A stretch of DNA of 64,000 nt from the NCBI RefSeq assembly GCF_000013605.1, contig NC_007908.1, positions 3,162,001-3,226,000 on the forward strand. Direction: 5' to 3'. Position numbers and translations under genes: made by a program. Under the pieces are notes generated by a model. The model was given only the letters and a program-made list of their open reading frames with translations. It made no database searches and had not been told where the DNA came from. Source of the stretch: Rhodoferax ferrireducens T118 (GTDB taxonomy: Bacteria > Pseudomonadota > Gammaproteobacteria > Burkholderiales > Burkholderiaceae_C). Shown piece after piece: positions 9,820 through 18,206 of this stretch (within the stretch, counting starts at the first letter, position 1; each line of letters opens with the position of its first letter).

Positions 9820-11607
9820 ATGCAATTTCTAGTACAAAACATCGCCCCCATCATGTTTGCGGGGCTCATCGTCTTCCTGCTGCTGGGTTTTCCGGTAGCG
9901 TTCAGCCTGGGCGCCTGCGGCCTGTTCTTTGGCTTTGTGGGCATCGAGCTGGGACTGCTGCCCGAAGCCCTGCTGCAGGCCCTGCCCTTGCGCATCTTCG
10001 GCATCATGCAAAACGATACGCTGCTGGCGATTCCATTCTTCACCTTGATGGGTTTGATCCTGGAGCGCAGTGGCATGGCCGAGGATTTGCTCGACACCAT
10101 TGGCCAGCTGTTTGGGACGATACGTGGCGGCCTGGCCTTTGCCGTGATCTTTGTTGGCGCTTTGCTGGCAGCGACCACCGGCGTTGTCGCTGCCTCCGTG
10201 ATTTCAATGGGTTTGATCTCCTTGCCCATCATGTTGCGCTATGGTTATGACCGCCGAGTCGCCTCGGGCGTCATTGCAGCATCCGGTACGCTGGCACAAA
10301 TCATTCCGCCGTCGCTGGTGCTGATCATTCTGGCTGACCAGTTGGGCCGCAGTGTCGGTGAAATGTACAAGGGCGCGTTCATCCCCGGCTTTGCCCTGAC
10401 CGGCCTCTATTTCCTTTATATCGTGATCCTGACCTTCATCCGCCCGCACTGGGTTCCCGCTTTGCCGCTCGAGGCCCGCACGATCCGGGAAGACAACGGC
10501 AGCAGCGGTCTGCGCTCGCTTCTGATACTGACCATCATCTCGACCGTAGCGGCAGTGTCTCTGGGACAAAACTACGCACAGGTGTTGGGCTGGTTGAAAG
10601 GTGAGGCGGTACTGAGCGTGGCCACCGATGAAACCATTGTGGTGTCGCTTTGCGCCGGCGTCATACTGGCCTTTGTCATCGCGCTGGTCAACAAGGCGAC
10701 CCACCTGGGTCTGCTCTCACGCATGGCCGAGCGCGTCACCTTTGTGTTGATCCCGCCGCTGCTGCTCATCTTTCTGGTGCTGGGAACGATTTTCCTGGGT
10801 GTAGCCACACCAACCGAAGGTGGCGCCATGGGCGCCATGGGCGCTTTGATCATGGCCATGAGCCGGGGCCGTTTGAGCATGAAGCTGCTGAAACAGGCCT
10901 TGAATTCGACCGCCAAACTGTCGAGTTTTGTGGTGTTCATCCTGATCGGCTCCACCGTCTTCAGTCTGGTGTTCCAGGGTGTGGACGGCTCCAAATGGGT
11001 GGAGCACTTGTTGACATCGGTTCCCGGCGGGCAGGTGGGCTTCCTGATTGTGGTCAATCTGCTGATTTTCTTCCTGGCATTTTTCCTGGACTTCTTTGAA
11101 CTCTCGTTTATCGTCGTTCCCTTGCTGGCACCCGTGGCCGAAAAAATAGGCATCGACCTGATCTGGTTCGGCGTGCTGCTGGGCGTCAACATGCAGACCT
11201 CGTTCATGCACCCGCCATTTGGTTTCGCCCTGTTCTTCTTGCGCAGCGTGGCACCGGCCACGGCCTATACCGACAAGCTGACCAAGAAGCTGATCCAGCC
11301 AGTGACCACCATGCAAATTTACTGGGGTGCAATACCGTTTGTGATTATCCAGATCATCATGGTCGGCCTGATTATTGCGTTCCCCGGCATCGTCTCAAGC
11401 GGCCTCGACAAGAAGGCGGAGTACGACCTCGACAAGGTCCGGATAGAAATGGAAGCGACCATGCCGGACTCGATGGAACAGCAAGACCCGACCGCCGGCA
11501 TGCCAGACGCAGCGGGTGGCGCAGCACCTGCCGATAGCAGTGACCCCGCCGCCGACCCGCTCAAGGCGCTCCAAGACTCACTCAACAAGCCAGAGAAGAA
11601 AAACTGA
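9820..11607 (+). CDS. dctM: TRAP transporter large permease subunit (DctM family)
   Basis: This 595-residue polytopic protein is the sodium-coupled transport subunit. Typical DctM proteins have about 430 residues. The extra length lies in a central segment around residues 205-300 and in a hydrophilic, acidic, proline-rich tail of about 60 residues after the last membrane span. Family motifs include GSGTLAQIIPPS-like ASGTLAQIIPPSLVL and ATPTEGGAMGAMGAL. Long DctM subunits accompany the 2-oxo-acid or mannitol type DctP proteins, which agrees with the TakP-like DctP genes next door. It is followed by a strong terminator. Confidence 0.9.
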   Translation: MQFLVQNIAPIMFAGLIVFLLLGFPVAFSLGACGLFFGFVGIELGLLPEALLQALPLRIFGIMQNDTLLAIPFFTLMGLILERSGMAEDLLDTIGQLFGTIRGGLAFAVIFVGALLAATTGVVAASVISMGLISLPIMLRYGYDRRVASGVIAASGTLAQIIPPSLVLIILADQLGRSVGEMYKGAFIPGFALTGLYFLYIVILTFIRPHWVPALPLEARTIREDNGSSGLRSLLILTIISTVAAVSLGQNYAQVLGWLKGEAVLSVATDETIVVSLCAGVILAFVIALVNKATHLGLLSRMAERVTFVLIPPLLLIFLVLGTIFLGVATPTEGGAMGAMGALIMAMSRGRLSMKLLKQALNSTAKLSSFVVFILIGSTVFSLVFQGVDGSKWVEHLLTSVPGGQVGFLIVVNLLIFFLAFFLDFFELSFIVVPLLAPVAEKIGIDLIWFGVLLGVNMQTSFMHPPFGFALFFLRSVAPATAYTDKLTKKLIQPVTTMQIYWGAIPFVIIQIIMVGLIIAFPGIVSSGLDKKAEYDLDKVRIEMEATMPDSMEQQDPTAGMPDAAGGAAPADSSDPAADPLKALQDSLNKPEKKN

Positions 11608-11651
11608 AACTCCTGGGTCCTTCACCCAGGCCCCCAATGGCAAGCATCCAA

Positions 11652-11688
11652 TGCCGCTGCAAACGTCTGATTTGCAGCGGCATTTTCT
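11652..11688 (+). terminator. Rho-independent terminator after dctQM
   Basis: A perfect 12-bp stem TGCCGCTGCAAA / TTTGCAGCGGCA with a 7-nt loop is followed by TTTTCTT. A smaller hairpin, CCTGGGT / ACCCAGG, precedes it just after the dctM stop. Confidence 0.88.
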
Positions 11689-11737
11689 TGACCGCTGGGC
11701 AGGCCAGCGCCGAGGCCCGATCAGCGAGTCACGGGCG

Positions 11738-11767
11738 AAAAAAAACCCGCCGGGCGAACCTGGCGGG
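11738..11767 (-). terminator. Terminator for the first dctP gene
   Basis: On the minus strand the stem CCCGCC / GGCGGG is followed by a run of eight T. It lies between the convergent dctM and dctP genes. Confidence 0.75.
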
Positions 11768-11805
11768 CCGAACCGATTGACAGCGCGCGCGGCGCCATCA
11801 TCCGG

Positions 11806-12885
11806 TCAGAGCTTCTTGGAGGACATGAAGCTGTCGAAGCGCCCCTCGGCAAAACGGAACCAGAGAATCTCGTCGCGCTGGAAGTTGCGGTAATCGTCGT
11901 AAATTTTCTTCCAGTCCGGGTTGCTCTTTTCCAGATCTCCGTACAGATCCATGGACGCCTGGAACGATGCATCCAGCACGGACTGAGGAAACGGCAGCAC
12001 CTTGGTTTTGGCGGCGACGAGCTGCTTGAGCGCACCGGGGTTGCGCGCATCGTAGCGGGCCTGCGTAGTGACATGGGCCTCGTAGGCCGCGGCCTGCACA
12101 ATGGCCTTGTTTTCGGCCGACAGGCCATTGAGGGCTTTTTGATTCACATAGAACTCAAGGTTCAGGCTACCCTCCCACCAGCCGGGGTAGTAATAAAACG
12201 GCGCCACCTTGTTGAAGCCCAGCTTCTGGTCATCGTACGGGCCGATCCATTCGGCCGCATCGATGGTGCCCTTTTCCAGCGCCTGATAGATCTCGCCGCC
12301 AGGAATGTTCTGCGGCACACCGCCCATGCGCTCGATCACCTTGCCGGCAAAGCCGCCAATACGAAATTTCAGACCCTTGATGTCCGCAGGCGACTTGATC
12401 TCCTTGCGGAACCAGCCCCCCATTTGCGCGCCCGTGTTGCCGCCCAGGAAGTTGACAATGCTGTACTTGGCATAAAACTCGCGCATCAGCTTGCCGCCGT
12501 TGCCGTCCACAATCCATGCCGTGAGTTGGCGCGAGTTCATGCCGAAGGGAATAGCGCCGCCGATGGCGAAGGCCTCGTTCTTGCCGAAGAAGTAGTACGG
12601 CGCAGTGTGCGCCATTTCCACCGTACCGTTTTGCACGCCATCGACCACGCCAAACGCCGGCATCAGCTCCCCGGCCGCATGCACCGACACTTCGAACTTG
12701 CCTCCAGACATTTCCTTGACAGCCTTGGAAAACACTTCGGCCGCACCAAAAATAGTGTCCAGTGATTTTGGAAAGCTCGAAGCCAGACGCCATCGAATGG
12801 CGGCCTGCGCGTGCACAGCCGGCGCCACACCGGCGGCCAGTACACCGGCAATGCCGGCGTGTTTAATTAAAGAACGACGATCCAT
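11806..12885 (-). CDS. TRAP transporter substrate-binding protein, TakP-like (copy 1)
   Basis: This 359-residue periplasmic receptor captures an organic acid, probably a 2-oxo acid, for the DctQM permease. The N-terminus MDRRSLIKHAGIAGVLAAG has a twin-arginine motif and a processing site near AVHAQ, so Tat export is likely. The body has TakP features such as RWRLASSFPKSLDTIFG, GGWFRKEIKSP and YYYPGWWEG. The ATG at 12885 follows CAGGAG; a longer frame to 12975 lacks such a site. It is closely similar along its length to the gene at 13555, so the two are paralogues. Convergent with dctQM, it has its own promoter and terminator. Confidence 0.9.
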   Translation of the reverse strand: MDRRSLIKHAGIAGVLAAGVAPAVHAQAAIRWRLASSFPKSLDTIFGAAEVFSKAVKEMSGGKFEVSVHAAGELMPAFGVVDGVQNGTVEMAHTAPYYFFGKNEAFAIGGAIPFGMNSRQLTAWIVDGNGGKLMREFYAKYSIVNFLGGNTGAQMGGWFRKEIKSPADIKGLKFRIGGFAGKVIERMGGVPQNIPGGEIYQALEKGTIDAAEWIGPYDDQKLGFNKVAPFYYYPGWWEGSLNLEFYVNQKALNGLSAENKAIVQAAAYEAHVTTQARYDARNPGALKQLVAAKTKVLPFPQSVLDASFQASMDLYGDLEKSNPDWKKIYDDYRNFQRDEILWFRFAEGRFDSFMSSKKL

Positions 12886-12962
12886 AAGGTTCACTCCTGG
12901 AGTTGCAAGAAAAATATCAGCGTGCGGATAAGCACAGCGACGACTGATGAGAGTCAGCAAAA

Positions 12963-12968
12963 ATTGTA
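12963..12968 (-). promoter_or_regulatory. Candidate -10 element of dctP copy 1 within a duplicated leader
   Basis: On the minus strand TTTCTACAAT begins a leader of about 75 nt whose sequence is largely shared with the leader of the second dctP. No good -35 box is visible. It borders the 68-bp repeat array. Confidence 0.45.
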
Positions 12969-13000
12969 GAAACATGCTCGAAAAGCGGCACGGGGGTTTT

Positions 13001-13440
13001 CCCTCTCATTGCTGTCAACAAGCTGTCGACCTGGAGTTCACCGGGGCTGACCGCCAAGCGGTTCAGAACCCTCTCATTGCTGTCAACAAGCTGTCGACCT
13101 GGAGTTCACCGGGGCTGACCGCCAAGCGGTTCAGAACCCTCTCATTGCTGTCAACAAGCTGTCGACCTGGAGTTCACCGGGGCTGACCGCCAAGCGGTTC
13201 AGAACCCTCTCATTGCTGTCAACAAGCTGTCGACCTGGAGTTCACCGGGGCTGACCGCCAAGCGGTTCAGAACCCTCTCATTGCTGTCAACAAGCTGTCG
13301 ACCTGGAGTTCACTGGGGCTGACCGCCAAGCGGTTCAGAGCCCTCTCATTGCTGTCAACAAGCTGTCGACCTGGAGTTCACCGGGGCTGACCGCCAGGCG
13401 GTTCAGAGCCCTCTCATCGCTGACGACAAGCTGTCGTCGC
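13001..13440. repeat. Tandem array of 68-bp repeats
   Basis: Six full units start at 13001, 13069, 13137, 13205, 13273 and 13341, each exactly 68 bp, and a degraded seventh starts at 13409. Units are identical except for a few single-base changes in the last three. Each contains the direct pair GCTGTCAAC / GCTGTCGAC and a hairpin ACCGC-CAA-GCGGT. As 68 is not a multiple of 3, it cannot encode a repeating peptide in one frame, and I see no gene. Together with short flanks it fills the gap between the two dctP genes (12886-13554). Confidence 0.95.
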
Positions 13441-13554
13441 TGAATCAAGAACACCTGAAAACAAAAATGTCCGATGAAATGTATTGCACACCTCACCGGA
13501 CAAAAAAAGAACTACCCAAGCGGGCCGCGACGTGCGCGACCCTGCCATCCGGAT

Positions 13555-14640
13555 TTACAGCTTGACTGTGGTCATGTAGCTGTCGAAACGGTACTCGGAA
13601 AAACGCAGCCACAACAACTGGTCACGCTGGAAGGCACGCATGTCCTGGTGAATCTTCTTGAACTCGGCAGAGCTGGCCTCGTGCTCCGCAAACACTTCCA
13701 TGGCCGTCTTGAAGCCGGCATCCATGATTTCCTTTGGAAATGCCTTGAGCTGCGTCTTGTCGGCCACCAGTTTCTTCAAGGCAATCGGGTTGAACGCATC
13801 GTACTTGGCCGTCATGTCCCTGGCGGCCACCGTGGTTGCCGCGTCGACAATGGCTTGATATTCCGGCGACAGTGCCGCATAGGCTTTGGCATTGATGAAA
13901 AACTCCAGCTCCGCGCCGCCTTCCCACCAACCGGGATAGTAGTAGTAAGGCGCCACTTTGTTAAAGCCCAGCTTCTGATCGTCGTAAGGACCCACAAACT
14001 CGACAGCATCCAGCGTGCCTTTTTCAAGTGCCTGGTACACATCGCCGGCCGGCATGTTCTGCGGCACAACGCCCAGCTTTTGCATGGACTCGCCAAAAAG
14101 CCCACCGCCCATGCGCATTTTCAGGCCTTTCAGGTCCTTGACGGTCTTGATTTCCTTGCGGTACCAGCCGCCCATTTGCGTGCCGGTGTTGCCCGCACTG
14201 CGGCTCTTGATGTTGTACTTGGCGTAAAACTCGTCCATCAGTTTGCGGCCGTTGCCATGCTCCATCCAGGCATCCATCTGGCGCGCGGTCAGGCCAAAAG
14301 GCACGGCACAGCCAAAGGCAAAGATAGGATCTTTCCCGGTGAAGTAATAGGACGCCGTCTGGGCCATCTCGACCGTGCCGTTCTGAATCGCATCCACCAC
14401 ACCAAATGCCGGCATCAGTTCGCCAGCGGCATGCACCGACACTTCAAACTTGCCACCAGACAGAGCCTTGACGGTCTTGGCAAACATTTCTGCGCTGCCA
14501 AAAATTGTGTCGAGCGACTTCGGAAAGCTCGAAGCCAGACGCCAGCGAACATTGGCCCCTTGTGCATGCACTGCCGGTGCAGCACCAACGGCCAGCACGC
14601 CGGCAATGCCTGCGTGCTTGATTACGGAACGACGATCCAT
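13555..14640 (-). CDS. TRAP transporter substrate-binding protein, TakP-like (copy 2)
   Basis: This 361-residue DctP-type receptor is a paralogue of the gene at 11806. Its Tat-like leader MDRRSVIKHAGIAGVLAVG differs from copy 1 in only a few positions, and shared blocks include RWRLASSFPKSLDTIFG, QNGTVEMA and GPYDDQKLGFNKVAP. The ATG at 14640 follows AGGAG; the GTG three codons upstream is less likely. Only one DctQM pair is present, so both receptors may feed it with different ligands. The leader upstream of this gene is also related to that of copy 1. Confidence 0.9.
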   Translation of the reverse strand: MDRRSVIKHAGIAGVLAVGAAPAVHAQGANVRWRLASSFPKSLDTIFGSAEMFAKTVKALSGGKFEVSVHAAGELMPAFGVVDAIQNGTVEMAQTASYYFTGKDPIFAFGCAVPFGLTARQMDAWMEHGNGRKLMDEFYAKYNIKSRSAGNTGTQMGGWYRKEIKTVKDLKGLKMRMGGGLFGESMQKLGVVPQNMPAGDVYQALEKGTLDAVEFVGPYDDQKLGFNKVAPYYYYPGWWEGGAELEFFINAKAYAALSPEYQAIVDAATTVAARDMTAKYDAFNPIALKKLVADKTQLKAFPKEIMDAGFKTAMEVFAEHEASSAEFKKIHQDMRAFQRDQLLWLRFSEYRFDSYMTTVKL

Positions 14641-14719
14641 TTGGTTCACTCCTAAAATTGTGGATTGAATTTATCGCGATGCGGGTATGCACAGCAATGA
14701 CCCATTACAGTCATTCACC

Positions 14720-14725
14720 ATTGTA
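14720..14725 (-). promoter_or_regulatory. Candidate -10 element of dctP copy 2 within a duplicated leader
   Basis: On the minus strand TTTCTACAAT occurs at the same relative position as in dctP copy 1, followed by related sequence (GCACAGC..., AGTCA...). The duplication therefore included the promoter. Confidence 0.45.
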
Positions 14726-14824
14726 GAAACATGCAGGATCAGTTATGGAGGGGGTTTCCCCTTGCGTCGATGAATTTACGCAAGGGTCACTGACATTCAG
14801 GCAGGGCGGCTTCGCCCCAGCAGT

Positions 14825-16723
14825 TCAGGCGACGGCTTTGAGCGCCAGGCGTCCGGGCACCAGCAGCGCCGCAAAGCGCTTGGTGATCGAGGCTTGAATT
14901 CCGGCGGCATCCAAGCCCTGCAGCGCCAGCAATTTGGCCGGGTCACCATGTTCAATGAATTCGTCGCGCAAGCCCAGTTGCAACACGGGCTTGAGCACGC
15001 CTGCCGCTTGCAAGGCTTCCAGCACCGCGCTGCCAGCGCCACCCATGATGGCGCCCTCTTCCACTGTCACCAATGCGTCATGGTCGGCGGCCACCTGTAG
15101 CAGCAGCGCCACATCCAGCGGCTTGACCCAGCGCATGTTGACCACCGTGACGTTGAGTTTTTCAGCCACCTGCAATGCCGGGTGCAGGAGCGTGCCAAAG
15201 GCCAGAATGGCGACACTGCTGCCCGCGCGCCGGATTTCACCTTGGCCAAACGGCAAGGCTTCCAACCCGGCCTGGACAACTGTGCCGGCCCCGGCACCAC
15301 GCGGATAACGCACGGCCACCGGGTGATTCTGCGCAAAAGCGGTGCTGAGCAACTGCCGGCACTCGTTCTCATCGGCCGGGCAAGCCACGCTGACGTTGGG
15401 AATACAACGCAAAAATGGAATGTCGTAAGCCCCGGCATGCGTGGCACCATCGGCACCCACCAGACCCGCACGATCGAGCGCAAAGACCACCGGCAGGTTT
15501 TGAATTGCCACGTCGTGGATCAACTGGTCGTAGCCGCGCTGCAAAAAGGTGGAATAGATCGCCACCACCGGCTTCAGGCCTTCACAGGCCAGCCCCGCGG
15601 CAAAAGTCACCGCATGCTGCTCGGCGATGCCCACGTCAAAGAAACGCTGCGGAAAACGCTGCTCAAACTCCACCATGCCGGAACCCTCGCGCATGGCGGG
15701 CGTGATGCCCACCAGCCGCGGGTCAACGGCCGCCATGTCGCACAGCCACTGACCAAACACCTGGGTAAAGGTTTGCTTCGGGCTGGTGGCGGGCGCCTGC
15801 AGGCCAACTGCCGGGTCAAACTTGCCGGGGCCGTGGTAGGCCACCGGGTCGGCTTCGGCCAGTTTGTAGCCCTGCCCTTTTTTGGTCACCACATGCAAAA
15901 ACTGCGGACCCTTGAGGTGCTTGATGTTCTCCAGCGTGGGGATCAAGGCATCAAGGTCATGGCCATCAATCGGGCCGATGTAATTGAAGCCGAATTTCTC
16001 GAACAGGGTCGCTGGCACCACCATGCCTTTGGCGCTTTCTTCCAGCCGCTTGGCCAGTTCAAACAGCGGCGGCGCGCCTTTGAGCACGGTCTTGCCAACG
16101 TTTTTGGCAGCGGCATAAAACTGGCCGCTCATGAGCTTGGCCAGATGCCGATTGAGCGCGCCCACCGGCGGGCTGATGCTCATGTCGTTGTCATTGAGGA
16201 TCACCAGCAGGTTGCAGTCGGCAACCCCGGCATTGTTGAGCGCTTCAAACGCCATGCCGGCGGTCAGGGCACCGTCGCCAATCACGGCAATCGCATACCG
16301 CTCCTCACCCCTGATTTTGGCCGCCAGCGCCATCCCCAAAGCGGCTGAAATGGAGGTACTGGAATGTGCGGTGCCAAAGTCGTCGTATTCACTCTCGCCC
16401 CGTTGCGGGAAACCGCTCAAACCGCCGAGCTGGCGCAGCGTGGCCATGCGCTCGCGCCGACCGGTCAAAATTTTGTGCGGGTAGGTCTGGTGCCCCACGT
16501 CCCACACCACGCGGTCATGCGGGGTGTTGAACACATAGTGCAAAGCCACGGTCAACTCAACCGTGCCCAGGTTGGAGCTCAGGTGGCCCCCGGTTTTGGC
16601 CACACTGTGGAGCAAATAAGCCCGCAACTCGTCGGCCAGCGCGCCCAACTGCGCGCGCGGCACGAGCCGCAGGTCAGCGGGATCATTGATGGTGTGCAGC
16701 AGGGGATACGAATTATGTGGCAT
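14825..16723 (-). CDS. dxs: 1-deoxy-D-xylulose-5-phosphate synthase
   Basis: This 632-residue cytoplasmic enzyme joins pyruvate and glyceraldehyde 3-phosphate to make DXP, the first step of the MEP isoprenoid pathway. The thiamine diphosphate motif [16 protein letters not shown] and [13 protein letters not shown] are present, as are [20 protein letters not shown] and the transketolase-type [14 protein letters not shown]. The start (MPHNSYPLL) fits the family, but a dispersed repeat sits directly upstream and no Shine-Dalgarno sequence is visible. It is the last gene of xseB-ispA-dxs. Confidence 0.97.
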   Translation of the reverse strand: MPHNSYPLLHTINDPADLRLVPRAQLGALADELRAYLLHSVAKTGGHLSSNLGTVELTVALHYVFNTPHDRVVWDVGHQTYPHKILTGRRERMATLRQLGGLSGFPQRGESEYDDFGTAHSSTSISAALGMALAAKIRGEERYAIAVIGDGALTAGMAFEALNNAGVADCNLLVILNDNDMSISPPVGALNRHLAKLMSGQFYAAAKNVGKTVLKGAPPLFELAKRLEESAKGMVVPATLFEKFGFNYIGPIDGHDLDALIPTLENIKHLKGPQFLHVVTKKGQGYKLAEADPVAYHGPGKFDPAVGLQAPATSPKQTFTQVFGQWLCDMAAVDPRLVGITPAMREGSGMVEFEQRFPQRFFDVGIAEQHAVTFAAGLACEGLKPVVAIYSTFLQRGYDQLIHDVAIQNLPVVFALDRAGLVGADGATHAGAYDIPFLRCIPNVSVACPADENECRQLLSTAFAQNHPVAVRYPRGAGAGTVVQAGLEALPFGQGEIRRAGSSVAILAFGTLLHPALQVAEKLNVTVVNMRWVKPLDVALLLQVAADHDALVTVEEGAIMGGAGSAVLEALQAAGVLKPVLQLGLRDEFIEHGDPAKLLALQGLDAAGIQASITKRFAALLVPGRLALKAVA

Positions 16724-16730
16724 ATGCTAT

Positions 16731-16783
16731 ATTATTAGTAGCTACTAACGCTTATTGGATAAGGGCTGGAGGCTAATTTCTCT
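16731..16783 (+). repeat. Dispersed 60-bp repeat, copy 2 (between ispA and dxs)
   Basis: It contains AGTAGCTACTAACGC and GGGCTGGAGGC. It fills nearly all of the 72-bp gap inside the xseB-ispA-dxs operon and ends about 8 bp from the dxs start codon. Confidence 0.75.
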
Positions 16784-16795
16784 CCTGTGTTCCAT

Positions 16796-17752
16796 TCAAC
16801 AAGTACGATTGACCAGCCGCCTGGCCAAACCCTGCAGCGCCTGCGTATCGTGCAAGCCACTGCGGGCCAGCGCCGCCAGCGCTTCGGCCAGCAATTCCTG
16901 GGCATAGACGCCAGCGCGCTCCAGCCCCAGCAGCGACACAAAGGTTGGTTTGTCCTGGTCGGCGTCTTTGCCCGCCGTTTTACCCAGTGTCGCCGAGTCG
17001 GCGGTGACATCGAGCATATCGTCCACCACCTGAAACGCCAACCCGATCGCGGCGCCGTACGACATCAGCGCGGCCTCAGCCTGGGCTGAAACATCGCCGC
17101 AAGCAGCACCCATCATCACGCTGGCCTGCAACAAGGCACCCGTCTTCAGACGGTGCATCTGGCGCAGTTGGCGCTCGGTGAGTGCCACGCCGACACTGGC
17201 CAGATCAATCGCTTGCCCACCGGCCATACCGGCGCTGCCCGCCGCGCGGGCCAGCAAACGGCACAGTGCGGCTTGCTGGCGGGCCGGGATGGCATCATCG
17301 TCCGGCGTCAACAATTCAAACGCCATCGCCTGCAGGGCGTCACCGGCGAGCATGGCGCTGGCCTCGCCAAATTTCACATGCACGGTGGCTTTACCCCGGC
17401 GCAGCACGTCGTTGTCCATACACGGCAGGTCGTCGTGCACCAGCGAATAAGCATGAATCAATTCCACCGCACAGGCGGCGCGCAGCGCAATTTCGGGCGT
17501 ATTGGCAGCCGCTGGCCGCTCGCCGCTGGCCGCTTCCGACGCCGCCAGCACCAGCAAGGGACGCAAGCGCTTGCCACCGTCCAGCACTGCGTAACGCATG
17601 GCAGCCATGAGTTCAACCGGGGCGCCACCCTCGGCATCCGTCGCTGCATCGGGCCTGACCCAGCGCTCCAGCGCACTCTCGACGTGCGCCAGATGCAGCG
17701 CGCTCCAGGCGCTCAGGTTGAATGCAGCGCTGCCAGTCACTCGGGTGTCCAT
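16796..17752 (-). CDS. ispA: Polyprenyl (farnesyl) diphosphate synthase
   Basis: This 318-residue prenyltransferase condenses isopentenyl and dimethylallyl diphosphates to farnesyl diphosphate. The two aspartate-rich motifs are seen as [10 protein letters not shown] and QVVDDMLD, together with [10 protein letters not shown] near residue 55. It overlaps xseB by 16 bp and precedes dxs, a common proteobacterial operon that couples the first MEP step to chain elongation. Confidence 0.95.
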   Translation of the reverse strand: MDTRVTGSAAFNLSAWSALHLAHVESALERWVRPDAATDAEGGAPVELMAAMRYAVLDGGKRLRPLLVLAASEAASGERPAAANTPEIALRAACAVELIHAYSLVHDDLPCMDNDVLRRGKATVHVKFGEASAMLAGDALQAMAFELLTPDDDAIPARQQAALCRLLARAAGSAGMAGGQAIDLASVGVALTERQLRQMHRLKTGALLQASVMMGAACGDVSAQAEAALMSYGAAIGLAFQVVDDMLDVTADSATLGKTAGKDADQDKPTFVSLLGLERAGVYAQELLAEALAALARSGLHDTQALQGLARRLVNRTC

Positions 17753-17973
17753 GTTTTAAGCGTCCCCTGATCGAGTACCTTGATCTGGCTTTCGACCGCT
17801 TCCAGCCGGTCACGGCAGAATTTAAGCAATTCGGCCCCGCGCTGGTACTGACTCAAAAGCTGGTCCAGCGGCAAATCGCCCGACTCCAGCCGGGCCACCA
17901 GTTGCTCCAGTTCTTCCTGAGCAGCCTCAAAACTGGCCGGGGTGGTAGAAACGGTTTTGGGAGTCGAAGCCAT
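17737..17973 (-). CDS. xseB: Exodeoxyribonuclease VII small subunit
   Basis: This 78-residue protein pairs with XseA to form exonuclease VII. The family pattern [26 protein letters not shown] is seen in two overlapping pieces ([12 protein letters not shown] and [18 protein letters not shown]). I chose the ATG at 17973 (MASTPKTV); an extension to 18048 is open but untypical. It is first in the xseB-ispA-dxs operon. Confidence 0.95.
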   Translation of the reverse strand: MASTPKTVSTTPASFEAAQEELEQLVARLESGDLPLDQLLSQYQRGAELLKFCRDRLEAVESQIKVLDQGTLKTWTPE

Positions 17974-18116
17974 GCAGTCTGGGAAATTCCGTAGAAAAAA
18001 GCGCGATTTTAGGCTTTTGGTCACGGCGGGCGCACCCAAAGCCCACAAAACCTCTGATACAAGACGCTGGAACCGGACCGGGCAATCCCTGCCTGACCGT
18101 CAAAAACAGCCTGGCA

Positions 18117-18158
18117 GGTACAATTTGCGTTCCCAACCGGCCCTCGCCGGTTTCTTTT
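18117..18158 (+). promoter_or_regulatory. Possible promoter with short terminator-like hairpin upstream of the Rieske gene
   Basis: TACAAT at 18118-18123 could be a -10 box. It is followed at 18135-18152 by the hairpin AACCGG-CCCTCG-CCGGTT and a T-rich run. No good -35 is seen. The hairpin could attenuate the Rieske gene or may be chance; this is tentative. Confidence 0.35.
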
Positions 18159-18206
18159 TACCGCGCTTTGGCGCATCTCCCTGTGGGGAGTCTTTAGGTC
18201 CGACTG

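Noticed and set aside
12947..13186. Open frame running into the 68-bp repeats
   Set aside because: The unit length is not a multiple of three, the peptide does not resemble a protein family, and no ribosome site is seen.
13001..13440. Possible CRISPR array
   Set aside because: Units are 68 bp, contiguous and nearly identical throughout, with no unique spacers and no cas genes nearby. It is a simple tandem repeat.
13474..14655. Plus-strand open frame of 393 codons opposite dctP copy 2
   Set aside because: The minus strand encodes a clear TRAP receptor with ribosome site and signal peptide; the plus frame has no recognisable features.
15182..16348. Plus-strand open frame of 388 codons opposite dxs
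   Set aside because: It is a shadow of dxs, rich in His, Arg and Gln, with no recognisable motifs.
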